From Calycina herbarum (lineage: Eukaryota; Ascomycota; Leotiomycetes; Helotiales; Pezizellaceae), in the NCBI GenBank assembly GCA_001414485.1, contig LLEY01000017.1, positions 1 to 64,000 on the forward strand: a stretch of 64,000 bases of DNA, given 5' to 3'. Below are positions 1 to 11,506 of this stretch, piece by piece. Numbering within the stretch: the stretch's first letter is position 1; each line of letters opens with the position of its first letter. The translations under genes were made by a program, and so were the position numbers. Below the pieces are notes generated by a model. That model had not been told where the DNA came from. It saw nothing but the letters and a program-made list of their open reading frames with translations, and did no database searches.

Positions 1-1024
1 AGTATATACTCGTTAAGAGCTTTAAACTTTACTGTAGATTGCCTTACTCTTTCTACCATCGAGAGACCTTAAGGGACTACTTGCTTTAGGTTTTATAGCT
101 AATCACAGTACTCGAATCGCTTATAAGAAGTAAGATATCTCTTATTAGGAGAGGCTTTAAGGTAGTCGTGAAATTCCTACTTAGCTAAAGCACTAAAAGG
201 GGTGATATTTAGCGGTTCAGAGCCCTCAGAGGGGAATAGAGGGGCGAACCGGACCCCTTAAGGTGAAGAGTGAGGGTCGTTAACGTCTATAATAGCAGGG
301 TAAAGAGGGGTAAAGATAGGATAGAAATATAAGGTTAAAATACTTTAGTTCTTTAAGAAAAAGAAAGAGATATCTAGTTAACTATATAGAATAACTCCTA
401 GTAGTAAGATAAGAGAGAAGTGCTGTTCTCCTAGCCTCTCTAACCTCCCCCTTTTTAACCGACCCACCTTGTTTTACCCACTTTTCACCTACCAACATAC
501 TTCTAAAACCTTAGCAAACATAAAGAAAGTTAAATATTACTACTAGGTATCTATTAATCTTATATCTAAGTTTTAAAAAAGTTTTAACTATTCTTTATTA
601 GGCAGGTAAAGTGGGAATAGCCTCAAATAAGTGCTAGGAGTGACGTGGAGAGAGTTTTGAAAATAGTGTATTTGATTAAAATTGCGGTATTAGACACCCG
701 ATTTGGGCTATCTATTGGTTTGCGCAATACCTCGTATTGCGGAACACCATAGCACAGATAGCGAAAAGGTTTGTGTGTTGTGGGTGAAGTCTATGTGCTA
801 ACTTGCTGTTAATGGTAGATCATTATCAGTCAAATGACCTGCGACCACCAAGATTGATTATTCATTCGTATTTCACAGCCACAAGTTTACTTATTTAATA
901 CTTCAAGCATAACTCCTTCCAACCATCCAACCTCCAAAGCTTGTCTTCTAAACCTCTCAAAATTTCAACCCGTTCAGAGTAGAATTTAGTCAAGAGCTAT
1001 CAACTACCCAATCAGGATCTCAAA
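1..1024. other. AT-rich, stop-filled block (RIP-like) leading into a promoter
   Basis: Bases 1 to about 620 are very AT-rich, dense in TA-rich words and stops in every frame, and hold no ORF. This is the usual look of an old transposon copy mutated by RIP in an ascomycete; no recognisable transposase or reverse transcriptase remains. From about 650 the composition returns to normal, and the last 150 bases are pyrimidine- and CAA-rich, like a fungal 5' leader before the ATG at 1025. Confidence 0.5.
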
Positions 1025-1540
1025 ATGCTTCCTAATCCGTTCTATCTCATTTGGATTGTCATCCGCGATATCGGCTACTACACCTATCTGGGCTTCTTTT
1101 GGCTCTTCTATTGGCTCTTCTGGACATTAGCTTGGAGTATAATCCTCTTGGTCGCCACCACCATCTGCGCTGCCCCCGTAGGGATCATAGTGTTATGTCT
1201 AGAATCGTGGAAGGAGTCGAGAAGAAACCTAGAGGAAGTCCGACCTCTCATTACCGAAACCCGAACACAAGCTCCGTCACGAAGACCCATGGATCTCGAG
1301 GAAGGAGGACCTGCTACCGAGACACAACCTCAACCTCAATCGCAAGGACCAACAGAACCCGAAGAAGCACGTGCTCTGCTTGCGAAGACACAAAACCAAC
1401 CTCCGCAACCAACTCAAAGTGATCCCGAGGAAGGACAAGCTCTCGCTGCTGAGACGCGAACCGAATCTCGACCACCAACACCACCACCGGCTTATTCTTC
1501 AATAGCCCGGGAAGGAGATGCAAATGAAAGTTCGGATTAG
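1025..1540 (+). CDS. Small membrane protein with acidic Pro/Gln repeats and a PPxY motif
   Basis: Single-exon ORF of 171 residues; the ATG follows CTCAAA, a good fungal start context. Residues 8-60 are strongly hydrophobic and aromatic (LFYWLFWTLAW), enough for two membrane spans. The rest is a hydrophilic tail made of four degenerate units of 20-27 residues, each built on an EE-x4-L-x3-T(R/Q)T pattern followed by Pro/Gln-rich sequence. The tail ends in PPPAYSS, which contains PPAY, a match to the PPxY ligand of WW domains such as those of Rsp5-type ubiquitin ligases. That binding role is inference. I do not recognise the family. A competing frame in the same stretch is shorter and lacks a good start. 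Confidence 0.6.
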   Translation: MLPNPFYLIWIVIRDIGYYTYLGFFWLFYWLFWTLAWSIILLVATTICAAPVGIIVLCLESWKESRRNLEEVRPLITETRTQAPSRRPMDLEEGGPATETQPQPQSQGPTEPEEARALLAKTQNQPPQPTQSDPEEGQALAAETRTESRPPTPPPAYSSIAREGDANESSD

Positions 1541-2413
1541 GGAACCCCAGATCAGAAAACTTTGGATACATTGTTACTCTACTCCAGAGGATGATGTTTT
1601 GGACAGGAACACCATGGATAAGTCAAATCCAGACAAGCGAACCAATTGTTTTGAACACCAAAGTTTGAGGAGGAATCCCACAGTCAAGAATCCCCAAGCT
1701 CAGTGCTAAGGAATATTATGGAAGGTGATGGACTATTGGTCTTTTGTCAAGGTCAATCAGTGGGGAGGAATTTTACTTCGATGAATTCTGACGCAAAGCA
1801 ATCAGCAATAGCTAGTGCAGATCAGCGAATCATACTATCCACATACCATTCTAAAATCTAGATGTGAATGTCGAAACATCAAAGTGACTACAAGTTTATT
1901 CATTTCATTTTATTATACTAAACTTTTAGAATGATATTTTTTCTCGGGTGTACGAAGAACGATGACAGGGACTCTTACGATCAAGGCCAGTCGAGGGCCA
2001 TGGCAAGGAAGCAACGACCTGAAGAAGATGGACTGCTGCCAATCCTTCAGAAACACCACTTAATAACGAGAATTTCTATAGGAACTAGTCAATACCGCCA
2101 GAGGTAGAGCTGAGGAAGACGCAAAAGACTTTAGATAATCAGCCGAAGTTCTGAAATATCTCGTCTCGTCATTGTTCCCCTCATCACAAGAACATCAATG
2201 CAAGCAGACACGAGGAACTATTTTTTCAATACATTATGAATTACTTTTTTTTATCACTGTGGTTTATCATCCTAGCATCGGGTATCACAAATGCATCCTC
2301 CATGCAGCCATCTTCCCAACAATTCTACAAACCACATTATATCTACCGAAAAGGGCATGACATCATGAATTCTAAAACTCCCCCAATAAAAGCACAACGC
2401 CAAAAAGATTCAA
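1541..2413. other. Intergenic, no supportable gene
   Basis: Only short ORFs (about 60 codons) with no recognisable domain, signal peptide or splice pattern. The right end is the 3' side of the converging CNT transporter gene. Confidence 0.5.
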
Positions 2414-4429
2414 TCAAGCAGGTGTAACTTTGATAAATCCCGCCGAGTCGGAAATCAACATTCCGGCGATACTGGCTGAGGTCAAGGTTGCGATGACACC
2501 GGAGATCAAGGCCGAGAAAGCGACTTTAGCGACACGGCCAGCTCGGTTTGGTGCAAGTTGGGACAGGACACCAATCTGGATACCGACGGAGGAGATGTTA
2601 CCGAATCCGCAGACAGCGTAGGTGGCGATGAGACGAGATCTGTCGGAGAGACCAATAAAGGCCTCGTCCTTGACAAGGGAGCTGAACTGCAGATTGTTAG
2701 CATCTGATGTAAGAAAGGAATAGGAGGAAAGACTTACAGCGACGAATTCGTTGGCAACGATCTTGATACCGATCAATTGACCGACCGCCAAAACATCCTT
2801 CTTCTGCACACCAAGGAGCCAAGCGACTGGGTAGAAAACCCATCCGACGAGTTTCTGGATAGTCAAGTGTCGGATGCTGAGGTAACGTGCGGCCCAGCCC
2901 AAGAGTGCGTCGCACAAACCGAGGAGAGCGAGAATGCAAAGTAAACTAGCAATGATCATACCAGCAATCTTGATGCCCAACCACCCACCATTGGCAAATG
3001 CGTGAAGACTGTTGGATGGCTTCTCATCGTCATCCTTGGGAATGACGATTTTTCCAGCGGTGAGAGACTCTTCAGTTTCGGGCCATCGAAGCTTGGAGAT
3101 TGCAAGAGAAGCAGGAATACTCATGACGCAAGATGAGACCAATGCCAAAGGACTGATACCCATAGAGATATATGCGGCCAAAACTGAACCAGCGATGGTG
3201 GCAAAACCAGAAGTCATGACTTGATGCAGCTCTGCATCAGTAAGATGAGGAATGAAGGGTTTAATCAACATAGCCGACTCTCCTTGACCAACGAATGGAG
3301 AAGCTGCTGCAACAACTGCCTCGGCTCCAGAAACACCCATGGTGTAGAAGAAGATGGTTGCAAACTTCTTGATACCCCATTGTAGCAATCCCCAGTAGTA
3401 TAGTAGTTGAACCAGAGCAACGAAGAAGATAATTGGTGGGATAACTCCCACGATAAACCAATGCGTATCTAAAGCGGCTTGACCAGTAAGAAACGAAGTG
3501 CCATCGGCGGCGAAACCAAGACCAGTTGCAGCAAGGTAGGCGATGAAGTTGAAAATATCGTACTGGAATTTGATTAGCTTGCAAATCCTGACTGTGGAGT
3601 GAATTTTATCAACTTACACCTGCTTTGGTACGGAGCACAAACAAGGCCAAGATGAATTGTGCGAGCATGCCAACAATAACAGTCTTCCACTTGATCAAGC
3701 TTCGGTGCTTCGAGGTTGCATAGAAGCAAAAGATAAAGACCAAGAGGCCAAAGAGACTGACAGCTCTGTTTGAGCGGCTGTTGTCGCTGCTCGTCTTGGT
3801 TACGAAGGTGCCGAGCAAGATAACAGCAATTGTGCCCGCAGCTCCAAGAGGTAGTTGCAGTTTATCAGGGATCAATTGAACTGGCTTCTTCACACCATTG
3901 ACGAACACAAATGCGATTGGCTTGGTGACATATTTGGTGGAGACGTGAAGAGTGATGATACGGATGGAAATGGCAAGGTAGACCAGGAATGGCTTCAGCC
4001 AGCCAATATCATGACGGTGAAGGACGAGGCCAACAATCCACCAACTGCAGTCAATGTCAGTAGTCTATTCCTATAGGCTATAGGGAGGGAATTTCTAGAG
4101 TGAGACACGTACGCAGTCAAGAGCAACCATGCTGCAAGGTGGATGAAGATGCGGTATTGCTTGTAGAACTGTCGGATTCTGGATGGCTTATGGACTTCCT
4201 GCTCCTCCTCAATTGAAGCGGTTTGCTTGATGCCCATATCCTTCTCACTGCTAGTGCTGACATCTTTGGCGTTGACCGAAAAGGCGCCTCCGTTGCTCTT
4301 TTCGTCAGTGTAGATGGGGAGGTCAGATTTTGGCGGGGAAGGGGTGATGGAGTGGTCGGTGGTGTGCTCAATGGCTAAGCCATGCTGCTCTTGCTCTCTC
4401 TCCGGCTTCTCTGGGTGGGTTGAAGCCAT
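2414..4429 (-). CDS. Concentrative nucleoside transporter (CNT family)
   Basis: Four exons: 4429-4113, 4044-3618, 3562-2738 and 2686-2414, giving 613 residues. Introns are 68, 55 and 51 nt with donors GTACGT, GTAAGT and GTAAGT; the last is a multiple of three and reads through, but removing it restores the CNT motif NEFVAFSSL. Other family marks are GVSGAEAVVAAASPFVGQGE, the TSGFATIAGSVLAAY stretch and CGFGNISSVGIQIG near the C-terminus. The first 110 residues form a charged cytosolic tail, followed by about ten hydrophobic spans. CNT proteins import nucleosides using an ion gradient (family knowledge). The start is the ATG at 4429; upstream in-frame sequence has only TTG. An ENT-type transporter lies 12 kb away. 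Confidence 0.9.
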
Positions 4430-5038
4430 ATTGGACGTGTTTTGCAAGGGCGCTCTGCAAAGCAAGCAGGTGGGGTTGTTGAAGGTTGAAGGTGAGCTGG
4501 CGTGCGCCTACGAGATATTCCGAGAGATAGGTAAATAGAGGGGTGAAGTGGAGGAGGCCAAACTAAGGCGAGCAGCAGGCTCAGTGAAGAACGACGCTCT
4601 TACAATCACAACAAAAACACTTCAACAACACGACGACACAAGAAATCCAATCCTCGAGTGGCTCAGGTACGAGTCGAGTCCAGTACCACGTCGGAAGGGC
4701 TCGAGTATTTAAACGATTTAAACCCACGATATTGCTGTGGCCGATGGGGATCCTGGCCTAGCACTGCATGCACATCACCTTAGACCAGACCAGGCTAAGC
4801 TGCCTCCTCCCCTCCCCCCTCCCCACTGCACCCGCAGATTGCAACTCTGCGAAGAGCCCTCTCAGCGATTGCGGTGATCTGATTGCTCCAGATCCGTTCC
4901 CTGAATATAAATCCTGGTCAGTCTTTTCCCTGCCCCTGCCTCGAATGATAAGAAGGTCCAGCTCCAACACGATCCCAAAGTTCTTGTTCAACGAACCAAC
5001 TCCTCGTACCAGGTCACCGAGAACCCCCCCCAATTGGA
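4430..5038. promoter_or_regulatory. Upstream region of the CNT gene
   Basis: This stretch holds the 5' leader and promoter of the CNT gene, which is read leftward. It contains a CTCGAG palindrome region around 4650-4700 and a polypyrimidine tract near 4800-4830. No gene is supportable here; the ORFs of about 110 codons on both strands around 4760-5095 look like chance frames. Confidence 0.35.
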
Positions 5039-6000
5039 TTGTTCGAATGCCTACGCCGTTGCCACTGCTGGGTGAGCTCACATTTGCCATCAAATGAAAA
5101 GATAAGAGCCGTGCGTGCCCAGGCGTTCTATCGAGCTTCTCAGCCTTGGCCTTGGGACTTTGGGACCAGCTCCTCCGGATCTATTGACGAAAGAGGAAGG
5201 TGGTCGACTATCGCCAACATCACAACCTGCCCTTCGAGAACCTCTTCAGGAAATAAGGTTCCCGAAGATGCTCAAAAGGCCCGCTTCAACATGCGGAGAG
5301 TGGCCCATTCCGAAGCCTGTCCCTGGGTGGTCCACACGAGCAGCAGAACGAACGATTGGGAAATCTGGGAAGCAGCCTTTAATCTGGGATCCAAGTGTGG
5401 GAGGAAGAGACGAAACATTGGATCGTGAACCGTGAATGGCTTCCACCGAAGACGATGGGGAAGATGGCGTCTGCAAGGTCGATCATCTTCGCCGAAGAGG
5501 AAGGAGGGGAATCAATCGCCCATGTGGCGATGCGACGGCTTCTCCAACGGCAGCCATCCGGGCCTACAACCCATTTCCCGTCCATCTCGACACCTCGGCT
5601 CACGACAGCAGAAGACAGCTGCCTCAACTCGTGGAACATCTTCTCCAGTGGCACAGCTTCTATACTTGACCCGGCGCCACACGTTGCGACCACCGAGCTT
5701 CCACAGAGGGATTCTATCGAATATGAAGTCACCGCGAACCTAAGCTACGGAACTGGCCGGTTTTTTCGATGGATATTGTCTCGAGCAAAAGTTGAACACA
5801 CGCGACAACTTACCCCAATCGACGCGACATTCGCGGCTACCAAGAAAATCTCCGATACGGAGGTACTCCACTCAATATCCCAAACTTCATTCTGGGCCCC
5901 GGATTCTTATCAGCTCATCCAGGCGCAAAACTTAGATGTTGGAAGATTAGAAATGATGCCTACCAAAAGCATTCCACCATGTGCAAACCTGCGGACTTGA
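5039..6000 (+). pseudogene. Decayed ORF region, possibly a remnant of a fungal-specific transcription factor-like gene
   Basis: No single intact gene fits. The frame running from 5115 to 5669 is open except for one TGA at 5433-5435, directly followed by ATG; a G-to-A change of a TGG codon would explain it. Downstream of that stop it encodes RRRGRR and then an NPFPVHLDTS stretch followed by a short leucine-rich helix. This resembles, weakly, the conserved core of short fungal transcription-factor-like proteins (DUF3468 type). Another frame, 5039-5428, contains a possible NIT element, and a third frame (to 6000) carries the remaining open sequence. The pattern fits a decaying gene with frameshifts. 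An unspliced hypothetical gene, or chance ORFs in GC-rich DNA, remain possible. Confidence 0.3.
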
Positions 6001-6688
6001 CCGTGTCATTTCCAGAGCCAAGAAATCTTTTATCGGTTGTGCCACCACGGTGCAGGAATGCTTTACGAAAGTCGAATCGAGTTGTTTAATGGAAATATCC
6101 GAAAGTCAAGCATGGTTTCCTGCAGCCAACCACCGTTGAACAACGCTGTTTTGATCAATATTGCCACCGTGTTCCATTGCCCTTCGAGATTCCTTCCTTG
6201 TCGAGCTACCTACCTGCATGTCGCTCTGCAATAGGCCGAGGAGCGCATACAGGCATGGCAGCTCGACTCGAAATATAATAAGCACAAAACTCTCACGATG
6301 GACATCAAAAGCAAAAGTTACAGTAAATACGGTAGGTTCGTACCTGCCTACCTACCCCTCGTTGTTCCAACTTTACAAGGTAATTCAAGTAAATTATTGA
6401 AAAGTTAACCTAGACATTTGGAACAATAACTTCAATTGCCCCAACGTGGATTCTACTAGAAAATTTGAATAACGCGCTTTTAGCCACGAGAAACTCTATT
6501 AATTTATTGTCATGCTGAATTAGCTACGACCTCGATGATTATGATTTTCCCTGGATTTAGCTTGCTGGTAGCCTAACTCGCTAAAAGCCGCAGTTGGTAC
6601 AATAACTCCCGTGCAATTGAGGTTCTAATTGATATTTGAGAGAAGTAATTTGCCACTTTTTTTGTCTATAACAAGCCCACAAGCCTAT
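6001..6688. other. Intergenic, no supportable gene
   Basis: The sequence becomes AT-rich from about 6350. It holds the 3' flank of the MFS gene on the minus strand and nothing else I can name. Confidence 0.5.
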
Positions 6689-8450
6689 TTATTGCGGCCG
6701 CAACGCTCCTTCTTGATTCAACGCCCACCTCCCGTGGATGTATTGTCGTAACGCCTTTCCCCAAAACGCTACCGGAAGCCCAACGCACCCGACTATCAGG
6801 ATTGCCATACCAATCTCAAGGCCCACAATACCATAACCCTGTAACTGAATCCAAGGCACAACGGCGAAACTCAAAGCAAAGCTTGCTGAATAACTCAAAC
6901 CACCTACGACCACCAACGCTGGAGCTGTATACTGTGGAAAGGCCTCGACTACCCACAATGTGGCTGCGGCCCCAAGAGCGGCAAAAGAGAAATTGTTGAG
7001 ACCGTACGACAAATAGACAAGAGCGGCATGCAGCTTGTATTCCGCGGTAACACCATAAATTATGATGCTCAAGCAACCAGTCAAGACTGGCAAAATAAAG
7101 GCTGGTAGGCAGTATTCTGCTTCTCTAACCCCTCTGTTCCGTACTGTTAACCAATGTGAAATATAGGGAACGAGTAAAGCTGTCTCCGGCCAAACCAAAA
7201 AACCGCCTACGGAGCCGGCCAAGTTGACAAGGGCGGTCAGATTTGGAGGTACTCCATAAGGCTTCTGGCTCAATACAAGAGCGTAAGTTTCCCCAATTAC
7301 CAGCATGCTACCGAATATCAATGCCCAGAGAAGTGCGACCCAAAATATTAAGGGATTGATGGAGCATAGCAAGACTTGGTAATAACAAGCTCTCATCGCC
7401 CTCCAACCCCGTCGTGTACATCCCTAGGTATGTAAGTCAGTTTATTTACCTAAGGAATGGGACATCAATCAAGATAAAGCGCGCATATGGTAGACAAATA
7501 GACTTACCCAAAATCTTAGGTCATTTCTACTGATTGCTAAGAAATGTCGATCCGGTGCCTCTGGGAGAACTTTTCCGCCTGGAGTTTCGTCCCAACCTTC
7601 ATAAATGTGGAGCTTCTCCTCGGAGCTTTGCACGAGTACGTATCCATCGAAAGCGATAGGAGGGCGTACATAGTAAGTTTCCGGGCACAAGAAGAACCCA
7701 AACAAAATATTGATTCCACAAGGCAAAATTGACCATCGAAAAACAGCTCTCCAATCTGTGACGAACAGAGGTATCTGGGGTACCACAGCACATATGGCGA
7801 GTATCCAAGTCGATATGAAGGCCCATATCATCCCGATTGCTTTCGGTCTTTCGTAGATATATGTCAAGTCTATGACGACGAGGTATATCTATTTAATGTT
7901 AGTATTTGTTCCCAAAATCAAGAAAAAGATTCAAGTACTGTAGTACTACTAAATCCTGCAGCCAGACCCAAAAAGCAAACAGATATAAGAAGCTGGTAAA
8001 AGGACTTCGTCTCGGCTATAGAAATTGTCCCAAGCAGCAAAATCAAGCTACAGAGTAGAAATACTGGACGTCTTCCAAGTGCCAAAGTCAGAGGTATCCA
8101 AAGCAAAGTTCCAATTCCCAGAAATAAGGTAGGCAGCGATAGCAGGATTGTCAGGTTGAAAGGTGCCGTGTCCTATCGTATGGTCAGCTTGCGCTCGAAA
8201 GAGAATTTGTAAGTGTGGTTACCTTGGGTGTGAACTCCATAGCAAGAGGTTTAAGCAAAACACTTGCTATCTGAATGAGAACGAGGACTATAATGGCATT
8301 GAAAAGGAGGGCAAAGAAAGCACCAGCTCGCTTGCGAGCGCTCCAGTTCAAAGGGTCTCGAGCCGATCGGCTGGAAACAGGTAGTTTGAGAACTGATCCA
8401 TCAGCGGTGACGAGGAATACGCTGCCTTCGCAACCACTGAGTCGATTCAT
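6689..8450 (-). CDS. MFS transporter (fungal DHA1-like)
   Basis: Four exons: 8450-8223, 8172-7939, 7888-7508 and 7423-6689, totalling 525 residues; introns of 50, 50 and 84 nt. The exon phases are consistent and the joins restore continuous transmembrane sequence. The N-terminal tail ends in RDPLNWSARKR just before the first membrane span, a hallmark of a large fungal major facilitator group exporting or importing small organic molecules; the substrate cannot be inferred. TALGRRP-like sequence (LALGRRPVF) after span 2 matches the MFS loop-2 motif. About 12 spans fit the hydrophobic pattern, with a cytosolic loop around residues 240-290. The start is the ATG at 8450; the upstream frame begins only with TTG. 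Confidence 0.82.
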
Positions 8451-10349
8451 TGTCGAGAAGGCAATTTTCAATCTGAATTTGGGAAGTTATGAAGGGGGGT
8501 ATTTTGGTCTTCTGTTGGCGCCTTTCGAGGAAGAGGATAACTTATGAGAAGGCAGCTTCCGGAGTTCACCTCCTCCAAGGAGTTAGGGATATTATGGTTC
8601 ATGTTCAGATTAAACTTTTTTAGGTGCTCGAGTACGAGAACATGAAGGAAGGACACACCACTCGTTCAGACAAATTTTTAGGATGCGACAGTTCCGATAG
8701 CTTGATTTGAAGGATGGCGAACTCAAAGTCCATCATCTGCGCCATAATCAGTCACTCCATTGGAGAGCCGCTCCTAGATAGAGTTTGCCTTTTGCCTGTG
8801 CAACGATTGAAACACCAAACGTCGGTTAGACCCCGCATTAGTCGTCGCACTGACGGATTTTCAGATGGAAGAATTGGCGGAGCATCTCAACTTTGGTCAC
8901 CGTGAGATCTGTTGGTAAGAATAACCTTGTGCGGATCGGTTCCTGGATTCTCAACAGAGGGGTCTTTTTACTGACGACATAACGCATCCTCAGAATATCT
9001 TCTAGCCAGAGTATTGAAGTTTCCTCTGCGGATGCCATCTTCCTCTGTTGTTTAGGGATCAGTACAGTACATCATGTACAAGTACAGATTCTCCCTCTTA
9101 TTCTGCATGTGGAGGTGGTGTCGCTCTTTCTTCTCTGTCTGGAGGAGGTCGTTTGTACGATTGGAGGAAGGAGTTCTCTCCGTAAAAACAGCGCTCACGT
9201 GACCTTGGTTTACTGGCGACCATCCCTCCCGTCGGGCAGCAAAATCCTGCCGTTTCAAACCACGTTTCCTCTCCCACAACAACTCATCATCACTTCGACA
9301 ATTAGTCGCCTCATAAGAACTTAGTATCACGATCAAAACAAGATGTCTCACGGGGTTTCATGGATTGAACTCCTCACGGATAAAATGGTGGTTGGTTACC
9401 TGGAAAGATGAGGCGAGCACCAAGCAAGGCGGCTGATTTAAGGGGCTCTTCTTACATACCAACAATCCTTTTGGCCCCCTCATTTGAATTTTGGGGAGAT
9501 TTTTTTGCGAGCACCGAGTTTGGTGCTTGGTGCTTGGTGCTATGCAGCTGTGTTCTGAGTGATTTCCTCTGTGATAGTATGATTACGATTTGTTGGTTGT
9601 TTGTGGTGTTGGCGTTTCAATTCGCTTACGCGTAAGAAATCCTTGAGCTCACGTTGAGAAGTTTTCGGCGTTAGCCACCACTTGCTCACCCATCATTTAG
9701 GTGAAGATTAGGTGAGATGGAAAAATCGAAAGATGTGAATGTCGTCTCTTCAATTGAAATGCTGTCTTGAGAGACAATATTCGATTTTTCTTCTTCATTT
9801 TTCGCGAATTGCGGAGCACTGCCATGTCTATTGTGCCTTTGACATAATGATCATACGTTGCGTTGCAAGTGCTTGTGATTCATGGCGGTGTACATACTAT
9901 ACTATTTGATGTCGAAGGAACAATTAAAGTTAAATGATTTTGAACATTCAATTCCTTCTGATGCCTTCGCCCTCGACCGAGCTAGGTGAGATGTACGGCA
10001 CGGCCAATAGAAATACAGCATTCAGATAGTATTCTCGAGGTTGGCGAAGCTCCTATGCTAATTTCAGATTTTTAGCTGCGTAAGTTTTAGCGAAGAGGAG
10101 CTTGTTGGTGAATACCCCTTTGCAATTCCACTCGACATGTTTACATCATACCCCACCTTCTCTCCACTTGGTAACTTCGAAAAAGCATAAGTATCTTTGC
10201 GGTTTCTTTAGAATTCCTTCCTGGCACTCTGCAACTTGCAACTTTCCTGAGTTTTCATCCAACTTGATTTCTCACAGTCCTTCCTTTACAATTTGCATTT
10301 CGCGTCAGGATACGTCAACATTTTTAACCGACCCCTCTCAACTTCAATC
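8451..10349. other. Long intergenic region between divergent MFS and GH16 genes
   Basis: It contains the promoters of the leftward MFS gene and the rightward GH16 gene. A 66-codon ATG ORF on the minus strand (9038-8838) has no recognisable feature. A short direct repeat of TGGTGCT lies near 9525-9545. I see no conserved domain, tRNA or repeat element here. Confidence 0.4.
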
Positions 10350-11506
10350 ATGGTTTCTCTAAAGGTTTTAATCTCTGCGAGCTTTGCTCTTGCTTCTTGC
10401 TCCCTTGCCTCTGGCTACACTTTGAAGCACAAATATGATGCCTCCAATTGGTTCGACTCCTTCAAATACCACAACGTAAGTTATACTGCCCTTCAAATAT
10501 TTCATTGAATCTTTCTAACTCGATGTTTCTTCAGGAGGATGACCCCACCCACGGCACAGTTGATTATGTCAACCTTGCTGATGCTCAACGGCTGGGATTG
10601 ACTAAGATAGTCGACAATAAGGTCTATATGGGAGTTGACACTCAGTCCGTTGTGCCATCTAGCAGCCGAGGCCGTAAATCTATCTGGGTTACCAGCAAGG
10701 AGGAATTCAACCATGGTATCTTGATCGGTGACTTCCAACACGTTCCTAGCAACGACTGTGGTGTGTGGCCTGGCTTGTAAGTTGAAACAATTCAAAGAAT
10801 TGTTACCTTCTTGCTTCAATTGCCCATACTAATTCACTTTGTCACTGCAGCTGGACTATTCGTGAAGGAGAAGGTCTTCCTTACGGAGAGATTGATATCC
10901 TCGAATACTTCTCTGACATGCCTCATGGATTCATGACCCTTCACAGCGATCCAAAGCTGCCTGATTGCAAATTCAATCAGTCACCTTCCGGGCAACGTGG
11001 AGAAATCAACCAAGGCTTCACCTCTTGCTCAAGCGACGCTGGTTGCAGCACCACCGGTCCCGACAACGGCGCTGGTACTGAGTTCAACAAGGGTCAAGGA
11101 GGAGTCTATGCCATGGATTGGACCAGCCAGCACATCAAGATCTGGTATTTTGCACGCAACCAAGTCCCAGCCGATATTACTGCTGGCAAGCCTGATCCTA
11201 CCAAATGGGGCAAGCCAAATGCAAACTTCGACTCAAATGATGGAGGCTGCGATCTTGATAAGAACTTCCCTCCTCAAACCATTGTAAGTTTTCCCTTTAT
11301 CCCTATTTCATTCAAGTTGCTAATGCCTTCTTCAGTACTTTGACACAACCTTCTGTGGTAGCATGGCCGGTGGAAAAGGCTGGACCGACTGGACCGACTG
11401 TAGTAAGAAGACAGGAACTGCTACCTGTGAAGAGTTCGTCAGAAAGAATCCCCAGGCTTTCCAAAATGCATACTGGCTCGTCAACTCCGTTAAGGTCTAT
11501 CAATAG
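10350..11506 (+). CDS. Secreted GH16 endo-1,3(4)-beta-glucanase
   Basis: Four exons: 10350-10475, 10535-10776, 10851-11283 and 11336-11506, giving 323 residues. Introns are 59, 74 and 52 nt, all with GTAAG donors and CAG acceptors. A signal peptide occupies about residues 1-21 (LISASFALASCSLASG). The GH16 active-site signature appears as GEIDILE (ExDxxE form), which supplies the nucleophile and acid/base glutamates; FWTIREGEGLPYG just before it is the usual context. Aromatic and Asn/Asp-rich segments downstream (YAMDWTSQHIKIWYF, then a Cys-rich stretch) are typical of the fungal mixed-linkage or laminarin-type beta-glucanases. Likely role: secreted cleavage of beta-1,3/1,4-glucans of fungal or plant cell walls. 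Confidence 0.93.

Noticed and set aside
1..620. Intact transposon in the AT-rich left end
   Set aside because: No ORF or terminal repeat survives; only composition supports a mobile origin.
8838..9038. 66-codon minus-strand ATG ORF upstream of the MFS gene
   Set aside because: Plausible composition but too short, with no motif or conservation evidence available.
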